From NCBI RefSeq assembly GCF_042429765.1, contig NZ_JBHLZU010000020.1:124001-188000 (forward strand): a DNA stretch of 64,000 bases. The letters run 5' to 3'. This document shows, piece after piece, positions 52,240-62,504 of the stretch. A model generated the notes under the pieces. That model saw only the letters and a list, made by a program, of their open reading frames with translations. It was not told the DNA's origin and did not search any database. Each line of letters begins with the position of its first letter. Positions within the stretch are counted from its first letter, which is position 1. The position numbers and the translations under genes are program-made. The stretch is from Allokutzneria oryzae. Lineage in GTDB: Bacteria > Actinomycetota > Actinomycetes > Mycobacteriales > Pseudonocardiaceae.

Positions 52240-53439
52240 TCAGAGGTTGCCCCGGCGCTCCTGCTCGCGCTCGATGGCCTCGAACAGCGCCTTGAAGTTG
52301 CCCTTGCCGAAGCCGAGTGAGCCGTGGCGCTCGATCATCTCGTAGAACACCGTGGGCCGGTCGCCCGTGGGCTTGGTGAAGATCTGGAGCAGGTAGCCGT
52401 CCTCGTCCCGGTCCACCAGGATCTTGCGGCTCTTCAGCTCCTCGATGGGCACCCGCACCTCGCCGATGCGCGCACGCAGCTCCGGGTCGTCGTAGTAGGA
52501 GTCCGGGGTGTCGAGGAACTCCACGCCCGCCGCGCGCATCGCGTCCACAGTGGACAGGATGTCGTTGGTCGCGAGCGCGATGTGCTGGCAGCCGGGGCCG
52601 CCGTAGAACTCCAGGTACTCGTCGATCTGCGACTTGCGCTGCGCCACCGCGGGCTCGTTCAGCGGGAACTTCACGCGGTGGTTGCCATTGGCGACGACCT
52701 TGCTCATCAGCGCCGAGTAGTCGGTGGCGATGTCGTCGCCGACGAACTCCGCCATGTTCACGAAGCCCATGACGCGGTTGTAGAACTCGACCCAGTAGTC
52801 CATCTTGCCGAGCTCGACATTGCCGACGCAGTGGTCGACCGCCTGGAACAGCCGCTTCGGCGCGTCGGAGGGCTTGCGGTAGGCACCTTCCTTGGCCACG
52901 TAGCCCGGCAGGTAGGGGCCGGTGTAGCGGGACCGGTCGATCAGGGTGTGGCGGGTCTCGCCGTAGGCCGCGATGGCGGCCATGCGCACCGTGCCGTGCT
53001 CGTCGGAGATCTCGTAGGGCTCGTCGAGGACGGTCGCGCCCTGTTCCCGCGCGTGCGCGACGCAGCGGTCCACGTCGCCGACCTCAAGGGCCAGGTCGAC
53101 CACGCCGTCACCGTGCGCGCGCTGGTGGTCCAGCAGCGGGCTGTCCGGGGAGACGCCGCCGTTGATCACGAAGCGGGCCGAGCCGGACTTGAGCACGTAG
53201 GACTTGTGGTCGCGGTTGCCGGTCTCCGGACCGGAGTACGCGACCTGCTCCATGCCGAAGGCGAACTGGTAGAACAGCGCGGTCTGGGTGGCGTTGCCCA
53301 CCACGAAGACCACCGCGTCCATCGCCTTGACCGGGAACGGGTCGGTGGAGGAGTCGTAGTCCACCAGTCCGACCAGTTGCCGGAGCTGGTCGAAGCTCAC
53401 GTCGTCCATGGGCTTGCCCTGGTCGAGCGTCTCGGTCAT
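52240..53439 (-). CDS. hppD: 4-Hydroxyphenylpyruvate dioxygenase
   Basis: A 399-aa non-heme iron enzyme turning 4-hydroxyphenylpyruvate into homogentisate in tyrosine breakdown. Iron ligands: His203 (VDHCVGN), His286 (GCQHIALAT) and Glu367 (TVFYEMIER). ATG 53437-53439 follows GAGGAG. The divergent Lrp/AsnC gene is its likely regulator. One GTCCACAGTGGAC palindrome (52543-52555) is in frame as Ser-Thr-Val-Asp. Confidence 0.96.
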   Translation of the reverse strand: MTETLDQGKPMDDVSFDQLRQLVGLVDYDSSTDPFPVKAMDAVVFVVGNATQTALFYQFAFGMEQVAYSGPETGNRDHKSYVLKSGSARFVINGGVSPDSPLLDHQRAHGDGVVDLALEVGDVDRCVAHAREQGATVLDEPYEISDEHGTVRMAAIAAYGETRHTLIDRSRYTGPYLPGYVAKEGAYRKPSDAPKRLFQAVDHCVGNVELGKMDYWVEFYNRVMGFVNMAEFVGDDIATDYSALMSKVVANGNHRVKFPLNEPAVAQRKSQIDEYLEFYGGPGCQHIALATNDILSTVDAMRAAGVEFLDTPDSYYDDPELRARIGEVRVPIEELKSRKILVDRDEDGYLLQIFTKPTGDRPTVFYEMIERHGSLGFGKGNFKALFEAIEREQERRGNL

Positions 53440-53485
53440 GGCTACTCCTCGGTCACCGGCTGTCAGTTCGTTGCACCGAGCATGG

Positions 53486-53580
53486 GTGTCCCAGGACACT
53501 GTGAGCAACAGTCGGTCGATTCACTGGTCAGAATGCTCAGCTCTGACCGGAAAACCATCGTCAGATCGAGCAGTCTGACC
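53486..53580. promoter_or_regulatory. Operator region between hppD and Lrp-type regulator
   Basis: GTGTCC-CA-GGACAC (53486-53499) is a perfect inverted repeat. GGTCAGA-N9-TCTGACC (53526-53548) is a second, and TCTGACC recurs at 53574-53580 next to the regulator start. Repeated TCTGACC words are probable Lrp/AsnC binding sites. Confidence 0.6.
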
Positions 53581-53594
53581 AGGAGGGGTGCGCC

Positions 53595-54086
53595 GTGGCC
53601 GAGGAAGCGCGGGACGAGCCGCTCGACGCGTTGGACGCGCGGCTGTTGCTGCTGCTCACCGATGAGCCCCGGCTGGGCGTGCTGGAGTGCTCGCGCCGGC
53701 TCGGCGTCGCCCGCGGGACCGTGCAGGCGCGGCTGGACCGACTGGTGCGGCGCGGGGTGCTCGGCGGGTTCCCGCCCGCGCTCGACCTCGCCGCCATGGG
53801 CTACGGGCTGACCGCCTTCGCCATCCTGGAGATCGCCCAGGGGCGCAGGCAGGAGGTCGCCCGTCGGCTCGCCGACATCGACGAGGTCTGCGAGGTGCAC
53901 GCCACCACCGGCCAGGGCGACCTGCTGGTGCGGATGGTGGCCCGGTCCAACGACGACCTCCAGCGGGTCATCGACGAGGTCGTCGACGCGGCCGGGGTGC
54001 AGCGCACGTCCACCGCAATCGCGCTGTCCACGCCCATCCCGCCCCGAGTGCGGCCGCTGCTGGAGCGCCTGCTCGACGACGCCTAG
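53595..54086 (+). CDS. Lrp/AsnC-family regulator of hppD
   Basis: A 163-aa protein from GTG: N-terminal HTH (LDALDARLLLLLTDEPRLGVLE, then ARGTVQARLDRL) and C-terminal RAM domain (AFAILEIAQG, EVCEVHATTGQGDLLVRMVA). It is divergent from hppD with a shared operator region, so it probably senses tyrosine or an aromatic keto acid and controls hppD. Confidence 0.9.
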   Translation: MAEEARDEPLDALDARLLLLLTDEPRLGVLECSRRLGVARGTVQARLDRLVRRGVLGGFPPALDLAAMGYGLTAFAILEIAQGRRQEVARRLADIDEVCEVHATTGQGDLLVRMVARSNDDLQRVIDEVVDAAGVQRTSTAIALSTPIPPRVRPLLERLLDDA

Positions 54087-54095
54087 CCCCTCCTC

Positions 54096-54160
54096 TCGCG
54101 TTTTGTAGCCTTAATGCGAAATGAGAGCGCTCTTTCTCGCAACAAGGTGACAAAACGCGA
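54096..54160. repeat. Intergenic hairpin repeat, family B, copy 3 (mosaic)
   Basis: Outer 11-bp stem TCGCGTTTTGT (54096-54106) with 54150-54160 and the central palindrome AGAGCGCTCT (54124-54133). The left arm continues like copy 1 (AGCCTTAATGCGAAATGAGA) while the right arm (AACAAGGTGACAAAACGCGA) is like copy 2, so the inner stem no longer pairs. It lies between convergent genes. Downstream to 54240 is a G-rich tract. Confidence 0.8.
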
Positions 54161-54314
54161 AAACCCTGGCCGCGCCAGCTGGCCCACGTGGGCGCGGGGG
54201 CGCGGGGGTGAGTGGGGGTGGGGTGGGGGGCGGCGCCGCCAGGTGTCCGACGGAGTGCGCGCGCCCGGTTCGGCGTCTCCCCGGGACGTGCGGGACAGGC
54301 CTCGGACACGCAAA

Positions 54315-54342
54315 AGACCCGGCCGCCGCTGCGACCGGGTCT
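54315..54342 (-). terminator. Rho-independent terminator of greA
   Basis: AGACCCGG (54315-54322) pairs with CCGGGTCT (54335-54342); on the minus strand the stem runs into TTTTG. It lies just past the greA stop. Confidence 0.85.
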
Positions 54343-54355
54343 CGCGTCAGCGTGC

Positions 54356-54844
54356 TCAGCCCTGGTAGGGCTTCACGTTCACCAGGGTCACGGCCATCTT
54401 GCCGCCACTGGGCAGTTCGTACTCCCGGGTCTCGCCCTCCTTGGCACCCAGGAGGGCCTTGCCGAGCGGGGAGTTCGGCGAGTAGGTCTCCAACTTGCCG
54501 TGGGAGCCCTCCTCGCGCGCGCCGAGCAGGAAGGTCTCGGTCTCGTCGTCGCCCTCGTACCGCACGGTCAGCACCATGCCGGGCTGGGCGACACCGGAGT
54601 CGCTGGGAGCCTCGCCCACCTTGGCGCTGCGCAGCAGCTCCTGGAGCTGCCGGATGCGCGCCTCCAGCTGGCCCTGCTCCTCGCGGGCGGCGTGGTAGCC
54701 GCCGTTCTCCTTGAGGTCGCCCTCTTCCCGGCGGGCGTTGATCTCCGCGGCGATCACCGGGCGGTTGGCGATGTGCTCGTCAAGCTCCTGCTTGAGCCTG
54801 TCGTGCGCGTCTTGGGTCAGCCAAGTCACCGGGGTCTCGGTCAC
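54356..54844 (-). CDS. greA: Transcription elongation factor GreA
   Basis: A 162-aa protein from GTG with GAGGAG upstream, closely following mycobacterial GreA (VTWLTQDAHDRLKQELD, NRPVIAAEINARREEGDLKENGGYH in parts, YSPNSPLGKALLGAK). It enters the RNA polymerase secondary channel and stimulates cleavage of backtracked RNA; the acidic tip is in the EEGDLKEN loop. Gene order with DUF4307 and mca matches M. tuberculosis Rv1080c-Rv1082. Confidence 0.97.
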   Translation of the reverse strand: MTETPVTWLTQDAHDRLKQELDEHIANRPVIAAEINARREEGDLKENGGYHAAREEQGQLEARIRQLQELLRSAKVGEAPSDSGVAQPGMVLTVRYEGDDETETFLLGAREEGSHGKLETYSPNSPLGKALLGAKEGETREYELPSGGKMAVTLVNVKPYQG

Positions 54845-54931
54845 GGTTACCACTCCTCGTCTCCTCCCGGGCCTCACGGATGCGAGGCCGGCAGCATTCG
54901 CACCCAATGGCTGTGGGCACGAACGGAAAAA

Positions 54932-54955
54932 CACGGCCCCACGAAAGAGGCCGTG
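54932..54955 (-). terminator. Rho-independent terminator of the DUF4307 gene
   Basis: CACGGCC (54932-54938) pairs with GGCCGTG (54949-54955); the minus-strand transcript continues into TTTTTCC. It separates the DUF4307 gene from greA. Confidence 0.8.
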
Positions 54956-55031
54956 CCATCGACCGAGGGTATCACGGTAAGCACTGCCGACGCCCGTGTT
55001 TTCCGGCGCCGGGAGGGGTCGTTATCCCAGT

Positions 55032-55469
55032 TCACCCACTTGGCCGTGGGGTAGGTGCCAGATACTCCGGGACCTGGTATGAGCAGCCGAAAACCTCTCC
55101 GGTAACGGGTCGTTTCGAAGTGCGGATAACGGTTGTTTCCAAAGAAAGATCGCGCGCCGGGGCCACGTAGACCTCTTTGCGGCCCGCCTCGTCGCCGTCC
55201 TCGGACCGGGCCCGGACGACGCACACCGCGGGCCGGGACGGCTCGTCCCGCGTCACCTGAAAGTTGATCTTTACGCTGTGGTCGTCGACGACCGTGAACG
55301 CGGTCCGCTCGGTGGTGATCGGCTGGGTGCCGAGGTTCAGGAAACCGATCACGGTGACCGCGACGCCCAGTGACAGGAAGAACGCGAACAGTGAGACCTG
55401 GGCCCAGCGCGGCATCCGCCGGTCCCTGCTGCGGCCGTACCGACCGGGGGGAAGCGCCTGCTCCGTCAC
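55032..55469 (-). CDS. DUF4307 membrane protein (Rv1081c-like)
   Basis: A 145-aa protein from GTG: cytoplasmic PPGRYGRSRDRR, one membrane helix (~23-45), then an extracytoplasmic beta-rich domain (TVVDDHSVKINFQVTRD, VCVVRARSEDGDEAGRKEV). Divergent from mca and conserved next to greA and mca in actinobacteria, so a link to thiol biology or the envelope is possible. Function is unknown. Confidence 0.85.
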   Translation of the reverse strand: MTEQALPPGRYGRSRDRRMPRWAQVSLFAFFLSLGVAVTVIGFLNLGTQPITTERTAFTVVDDHSVKINFQVTRDEPSRPAVCVVRARSEDGDEAGRKEVYVAPARDLSLETTVIRTSKRPVTGEVFGCSYQVPEYLAPTPRPSG

Positions 55470-55624
55470 CTGGTCCCTGCCTCCCCGCGCCGAAACTGTC
55501 AGACCCATTAGGAACAATGGGAGTGCTCGTCGGAGTTGAGTATCTCGGAGTTGAACATCTCGGCGAGGGCCGGGTGTCTTCGTCCGGCCCCGGTGACCGC
55601 GAGCAGGAGGGACCACAGCTACCA

Positions 55625-56506
55625 ATGGCCGAGAAGCTGCGTCTGATGACGGTGCACGCGCACCCGGACGACGAATCGAGCAAGGGCGCTGCCACCACGG
55701 CGCGCTACGTCGCCGAGGGGCACGAGGTGATGGTGGTCACCTGCACCGGCGGCGAGCGGGGCAGCATCCTCAACCCCGCCATGGAGAGCCCCGAGGTCGA
55801 GGCCAACATGGGCGAGGTGCGCCGCGCGGAGATGGCCCGCGCCGCCGAGATCCTCGGCGTCCAGCACCGCTGGCTGGGTTTCGTCGACTCCGGCTTCCCC
55901 GAGGGCGACCCGCTGCCGCCGCTGCCGGAGGACTGCTTCGCGCTGGTGCCGCTGGAGGTCTCCACCGAGGAGCTGGTCCGCGTCGTCCGGGAGTTCCGGC
56001 CGCACGTGATGATCACCTACGACGAGAACGGCGGCTACCCGCACCCGGACCACATCCGCTGCCACGAGGTCTCCGTCGCCGCCTTCGACGCGGCGGGCGA
56101 CCCGGAGCGGTTCCCCGGCGCCGGCGCTCCGTGGCAGCCGCTGAAGCTCTACTACTCGCACGGCTTCTCCCGCGCGAAGCTGACCAAGTTCCACGAGACG
56201 CTGCTCGCCCGCGGCGAGGAGTCGCCCTACGAGGAGTGGCTCAGCAGGTGGGACTCGAACTCGCCCGACGTGATGGAGCGGGTCACCACGCAGGTCGAGT
56301 GCGGCGAGTACTTCGACCAGCGCGACGACGCCCTGCGCGCGCACGCCACCCAGATCGACCCGACCAGCCGCTGGTTCGCCGTGCCGCGCGACCTGGAGCG
56401 GGAGATCTGGTCCACCGAGGAGTACGAGCTGGCCCGCTCGCTGGTGGACACCACGCTGCCCGAGGACGACCTGTTCTCCGGCGTGCATGAGAAGGTCACC
56501 GCATGA
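55625..56506 (+). CDS. mca: Mycothiol S-conjugate amidase
   Basis: A 293-aa LmbE-family zinc amidase. ATG 55625. Zinc motif HAHPDDE (His13, Asp16), TCTGGERGS, and the distal YPHPDHIRCH. It cleaves mycothiol conjugates to release mercapturic acids for export, detoxifying electrophiles and antibiotics. Its presence shows that the organism makes mycothiol. The end overlaps the next gene by ATGA. Confidence 0.95.
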   Translation: MAEKLRLMTVHAHPDDESSKGAATTARYVAEGHEVMVVTCTGGERGSILNPAMESPEVEANMGEVRRAEMARAAEILGVQHRWLGFVDSGFPEGDPLPPLPEDCFALVPLEVSTEELVRVVREFRPHVMITYDENGGYPHPDHIRCHEVSVAAFDAAGDPERFPGAGAPWQPLKLYYSHGFSRAKLTKFHETLLARGEESPYEEWLSRWDSNSPDVMERVTTQVECGEYFDQRDDALRAHATQIDPTSRWFAVPRDLEREIWSTEEYELARSLVDTTLPEDDLFSGVHEKVTA

Positions 56507-56790
56507 CGACTGGTTACGACGGCACGGTGGCGCTCGTGGCGCAGGAGCCACCGAAGCCGGACGACCCGGGCGGGCGCGGCGAGGACTTCGGCAAGGCCGC
56601 CCCTGTCGGTCTGCTGCTGCTGATCCTGTTCTTCGTCGCGGTCGCGTTCCTGGCCAGGTCGATGAACAAGCACCTGCGCAGGGTCCCCGCCAGCTTCGAC
56701 AAGCCCGGTGCGAACGAGCCGGAGGCGAGCAAGCCCGAGGAGGGCAAGGAGGAGGAGAAGCCCGGCAACGGGGCCACTACCTCTTCCTGA
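56503..56790 (+). CDS. Small membrane protein coupled to mca (Rv1083-like)
   Basis: A 95-aa protein whose ATG overlaps the mca stop. One membrane helix (~34-52: GLLLLILFFVAVAFLA), a short LRRVPASFD segment and an acidic Glu/Lys-rich tail. Conserved behind mca in actinobacteria; function unknown. Its last 14 nt overlap the 3' end of the convergent phosphoesterase gene. Confidence 0.8.
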   Translation: MTTGYDGTVALVAQEPPKPDDPGGRGEDFGKAAPVGLLLLILFFVAVAFLARSMNKHLRRVPASFDKPGANEPEASKPEEGKEEEKPGNGATTSS

Positions 56791-57577
56791 CGCGGACGAC
56801 GTCGCTGTACACCGCGTGCCGGTACCAGACCCGGCGCGCGGCGATGTCGACGATGTCCTGCTCCGGGTACCGGAACGCGGTGAGCCTGCCGCCGAAGACG
56901 CACCCGGTGTCCAGGCACATCGCGTTGTTGACCCACTTCGCCTCGGCGACCGGAGTGTGGCCGTGGAGCACCGTTGCCGCGCCCCGGTACTTCTCGGCCC
57001 AGGGCAGCCGCACCGGCAGTCCGTTGGCGTCGAGCTCACCCGTGGTGTCCCCGTACAGCGCGAACTGCTTGGCGCGCCCGGACTCCACGCCGTGCAGCCG
57101 TTCCGGCAGCCCGGCGTGCGCCACGACCAGCCGGCCGTCGTCGAGCACCAAGTGGATCGGCAGGCCCAGCAGGAACTCCAGCACCCGTTCGCGGAACTCC
57201 TCGGGCTGTTCGGCGAGCTGCTCCAGTGACTCCGCCAGTCCGTGCCGCGCCGAGACCTTCTCGCCGCGCAGCGACCGCGACAGCTTCAGATCGTGGTTGC
57301 CGCACACCACCAGCGCGTGCCCTGCCTCGACCATGCCCATCACCAGGCGCAGCACTCCGGGAGTGTCCGGCCCGCGGTCGACCAGGTCGCCGACGAACAC
57401 GGCCGTGCGGCCCCTGCGGTGCGTGGCGTCGACGGGGCGGCCCCGCTCGTCGCGCACGAGCTCGTAGCGAAGCGCCGCGAGCAGGTCGCTCAGCTCCTCC
57501 AGGCAGCCGTGCACGTCACCGATCACGTCGAAGGGGCCGTGCTCGTCGTGTCGGACGACCTGGGAGGACTCGTACAT
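56777..57577 (-). CDS. Calcineurin-like metallophosphoesterase (PrpE/PNKP-type)
   Basis: A 266-aa protein with GDVHGC (20-25), GDLVDRGPDTPG, CGNHD and GHTP, the metal-binding blocks of the PPP superfamily. Members hydrolyse Ap4A or phosphoproteins; the specific substrate is uncertain. The ATG at 57575-57577 is chosen, with an alternative GTG 9 nt earlier. It is inserted between Rv1083- and Rv1084-like genes. It could counteract the Ser/Thr kinase encoded 3 kb away, but this is speculation. Confidence 0.85.
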   Translation of the reverse strand: MYESSQVVRHDEHGPFDVIGDVHGCLEELSDLLAALRYELVRDERGRPVDATHRRGRTAVFVGDLVDRGPDTPGVLRLVMGMVEAGHALVVCGNHDLKLSRSLRGEKVSARHGLAESLEQLAEQPEEFRERVLEFLLGLPIHLVLDDGRLVVAHAGLPERLHGVESGRAKQFALYGDTTGELDANGLPVRLPWAEKYRGAATVLHGHTPVAEAKWVNNAMCLDTGCVFGGRLTAFRYPEQDIVDIAARRVWYRHAVYSDVVRVRKR

Positions 57578-57727
57578 GATGGTCACTCTGCCAAACGGCG
57601 CGACCGAGATTCCTGGCGTGCGGCCCCGCTCGGTGAGGTAACCGGGTAGGAACGATCTCGATCCCGACCTCCCCCGAACGAGACCCCCGACACAGGCCCG
57701 ACCCGGCCCAGCAGCGAAGGGACGCCG

Positions 57728-59734
<2,007 letters not shown>

Positions 59735-59745
59735 GTGGTTCGGCC

Positions 59746-59776
59746 TGCGCCCCCGGTTCGCTGGGGGCGCATTTTT
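59746..59776 (+). terminator. Rho-independent terminator of the DUF255 gene
   Basis: TGCGCCCCC (59746-59754) pairs with GGGGGCGCA (59763-59771), followed by TTTTT (59772-59776). A textbook example, 11 nt after the stop. Confidence 0.95.
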
Positions 59777-59809
59777 CATGCTCGGGAACAAGCGTTTCCA
59801 GTGTTACGT

Positions 59810-59831
59810 TTACATGGGTGTAATCATGTAA
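59810..59831 (+). promoter_or_regulatory. Palindromic operator TTACATG-N8-CATGTAA
   Basis: A perfect 7-bp inverted repeat (59810-59816 and 59825-59831) ending 14 nt before the next start and just before its AAGGAGG. A bound protein would block transcription or ribosome entry; the downstream gene product itself is the best candidate. Confidence 0.7.
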
Positions 59832-59845
59832 TCAAGGAGGACGAG

Positions 59846-60445
59846 ATGCACGGACGATTCGTGATGACCGGCCGCGACCGGCGCGGCTGGGGTGGCGGCG
59901 GAGGCCGAGGGCGAGGCGGTTGGCAGCAGGCGGACCTCCCGTCCGCCGACGACGCGGCGGGCTGGTTCGCCGGGCGGCTGCCGGACGGCTGGTTCACCGG
60001 GGCGCCGACGGTGACCGCGGACCGCGAGGAGATCGTGGTGGTCGGCGACCTGCCCGCGCTGGACGGGGACCAGGCCGACGAGGTCGGGCGCGCGGCGGCG
60101 GAGACCGGCCGGATCGCCCGGTTCCGGGAGCAGACCCGCGAGGAGCGGATCGAGATCGCCAGGCAGGCCGAGCACCGCTACGGGCGCAAGGTCGCGTGGG
60201 GAGCCCGGCTCGGCGGCACCGAGGAGCTGTTCACCACGCTGTCGGTGCCAGTGATGACGCGACTGCGCCAGCCGGAGCGTCTGGTGCTGGACACGCTGGT
60301 CGATGCGGGCGTTGCCCGCTCGCGCTCGGAGGCTCTCGCATGGGCGGTCCGCCTGGTCGGCGAGCACGCGGAGAACTGGCTCGGCGAGCTGCGCGAGGCG
60401 ATGACGAAGGTGGACGAGCTGCGCGCGAAGGGCCCCGAGCTGTAG
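59846..60445 (+). CDS. Probable DNA-binding autoregulator of unknown family
   Basis: A 199-aa protein from ATG 59846 with a perfect AAGGAGG. A Gly/Arg/Trp-rich start (RDRRGWGGGGGRGRGGW) is followed by an alpha/beta middle region and a C-terminal helical part, LRQPERLVLDTLVDAGVARSRSEALAWAVRLV, reminiscent of ribbon-helix-helix or ParD-like DNA-binding segments. With the palindromic operator directly upstream, an autorepressor is likely. I cannot name the family. It begins an insertion between the Rv1084- and Rv1085c-like genes. Confidence 0.6.
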   Translation: MHGRFVMTGRDRRGWGGGGGRGRGGWQQADLPSADDAAGWFAGRLPDGWFTGAPTVTADREEIVVVGDLPALDGDQADEVGRAAAETGRIARFREQTREERIEIARQAEHRYGRKVAWGARLGGTEELFTTLSVPVMTRLRQPERLVLDTLVDAGVARSRSEALAWAVRLVGEHAENWLGELREAMTKVDELRAKGPEL

Positions 60446-60647
60446 GGCAGGGCCACGGCGGGCGGCGTCCCGCGACTTGGACACAGCGCGGCTTCACGAG
60501 CATCCTCGACGCGGACCCCGCGTTCGGGAAGCGCGCATGCCACGTCGGCCGCCTGGGCCTGGCCAGGGAACGCCGGGTGTAGGGATCCGCCAGAGGTCCT
60601 GGTAACCGCCTGTGGTGGCGTGCGCACTCCCAGTACCATCCGGCCGC

Positions 60648-62435
60648 GTGGCGGATCCTCTGATAGCTGGCCGGTTCCAGCTCCACGAGAAGATCGGTTC
60701 GGGAGGCAAGGGCGTCGTCTGGCGCGCCACAGACGAGGAACTCGGCCGAGTGGTCGCGATGAAGCGAGCGCTGCCCGGTGCCAGCGAGCGGGAGCTGGCG
60801 CGGCTGAGGCGGGAGGCCCGGATCGCGGCGGCGCTGCACCACCCGCATGTGGTCACCCTGTTCGACGTGGTCCGAGACGGGCCCGACCGCTGGCTCGTGA
60901 TGGAGTACGTGCCCTCGCGGAGCCTGGCCGAGATCCTCGACGAGCGCGGTTCGGTGTCCCCGCGGTGGGCGGCGTCGATCGGGGCGCAGGTCGCCGACGC
61001 GATGCGCGCCGTGCACGCCCACGGGATCGTGCACGGTGACATCAAGCCGGGCAACGTGCTCGTCACCGAGGACGACATCGCCAAGCTGACCGACTTCGGC
61101 ATCTCCAGCGTGACCGGCGGTGGGGTGACGCAGACCGACTGCGGCCTGGTCAGCGGCACCCCCGCCTACCTCGCCCCCGAGGTCGCCGCCTACGGGGACG
61201 CGACCACGGCCTCGGATGTGTTCTCGCTCGGGGCAACCCTGTTCGCCGCGGTGGAGGGGACATCGCCGTTCGGCACCGCGGACGACCCTCGGGCGATGCT
61301 GCGCAGGGCCAGCCTCGGGCGCGTCTCGTCGGCCAGCAGCGCGGGTGAGCTGACACCGGTGCTGGAGGCGCTGCTCCAGCGGGAGCCCGAGGATCGGCCG
61401 AATGCGGGGGAGGTCCTGCGCGCGCTCAGACGGGTTGCCGGCGAGCCCGACGAGCCCGTTGAAGTTTCGTCCACTATGGACAGTCCGGGTCCTCGCTCCC
61501 GCTGGCGCCGCGCCGCGCTGGTCACCCTGGCCGTCGCGGTGCTCGCGGCCATCGCGCTGGTGCCCACCATCGGCGGGTCCGGCCCGCCTCCGGTGGCCGC
61601 GGGCGATCCCCGGTCCGCCGATCCCTGTGCCCTCATGGATGCCGGCGTGCTCAAGGGCTTCGGGGCGGCCAGGCTGGTCACGGATCGCGGAGTCTTCAGC
61701 CGCTGCGATGTGTTCGTGCGGCTACCGGACGGAATCGAGGTCGACGTCGAGCTGGAGTTCGAGGACGCGTTGCCACCCGGGATGAGCCCTCCGGGACAGG
61801 TCGAACAACGGGACCGCCTGGTCATCGCCCGGCAGCCGTACACGGGCACCCGCTGCGAGCACACCCTGGTCCTGGCCGACCGGAACCGCGTCGTCATCGC
61901 CGCCAAACGATCCAAGCGGGGTTCGACGGACCTGTGCGCGCTGGCCGAGGCCGCGACCAGCCACGCCGTGGCGGTGCTCGAACAGCGGGGTGGCGTGCCG
62001 CGTCGCACGGCGGGGTTCGTAGCCAACTCGCTCGCCACGTTGCCCGCCTGCGGGCTGCTCAGCGCCGAGGCGCTCAACCGGGTTCCCGGGATCGACGCCT
62101 CCCAGCCGGACACCGCCTTCGCCGACTGGGAATGTCGTTGGCGGAGCACGACCAGCGCCAGCAGGGTGGCGGTGGTCTTCGATCGCCACCAGCCGCTGAC
62201 GAGGGCGGACGGACAGCCGGTTCGGATCGGTGACCGTGATGCCTTCTTCAAGCCGGAGGAGGGCGAAGACCACGACACCTGCGCGGTTCGGGTGCCCCAC
62301 CGGACGTACCCCGACTCGAACGGCAGGGTCGAGCTGCTGCGCGTTCTCGCCAGCGGCGAGCCGTCGATGGATCAGCTCTGCGCGACGGCCATCGAGCTGG
62401 CCAGATCGGCCGTCGCGAAGCTGCCGCCTGCCTGA
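60648..62435 (+). CDS. Receptor-type serine/threonine protein kinase (non-RD)
   Basis: A 595-aa protein. Kinase domain ~1-270: G loop GSGGKGVVW, Lys39 (VAMKRAL), His129-Gly-Asp131 catalytic loop, Asp149-Phe-Gly. The usual HRD arginine is Gly, so this is a non-RD kinase, probably not activated through the classical activation-loop route. A membrane helix (~284-306) leads to an extracellular part (~310-595) with spaced cysteines (DPCALMDAG, RCDVF, RCEHTL, PACGLLS, WECRWRS) and no PASTA repeats. The next gene encodes an FHA protein, a likely phospho-Thr reader. Confidence 0.9.
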   Translation: MADPLIAGRFQLHEKIGSGGKGVVWRATDEELGRVVAMKRALPGASERELARLRREARIAAALHHPHVVTLFDVVRDGPDRWLVMEYVPSRSLAEILDERGSVSPRWAASIGAQVADAMRAVHAHGIVHGDIKPGNVLVTEDDIAKLTDFGISSVTGGGVTQTDCGLVSGTPAYLAPEVAAYGDATTASDVFSLGATLFAAVEGTSPFGTADDPRAMLRRASLGRVSSASSAGELTPVLEALLQREPEDRPNAGEVLRALRRVAGEPDEPVEVSSTMDSPGPRSRWRRAALVTLAVAVLAAIALVPTIGGSGPPPVAAGDPRSADPCALMDAGVLKGFGAARLVTDRGVFSRCDVFVRLPDGIEVDVELEFEDALPPGMSPPGQVEQRDRLVIARQPYTGTRCEHTLVLADRNRVVIAAKRSKRGSTDLCALAEAATSHAVAVLEQRGGVPRRTAGFVANSLATLPACGLLSAEALNRVPGIDASQPDTAFADWECRWRSTTSASRVAVVFDRHQPLTRADGQPVRIGDRDAFFKPEEGEDHDTCAVRVPHRTYPDSNGRVELLRVLASGEPSMDQLCATAIELARSAVAKLPPA

Positions 62436-62504
62436 GGCCCAGTTCGGGAGGGGTCCCGGCGACATGCGGGAACCTGTGCCCACGGCGCGTCAAAGGGAGT
62501 TGAG

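Noticed and set aside
54163..54240. G-rich tract as a regulatory G-quadruplex
   Set aside because: Several GGG runs are present, but it lies between convergent genes and such tracts are expected at this GC content.
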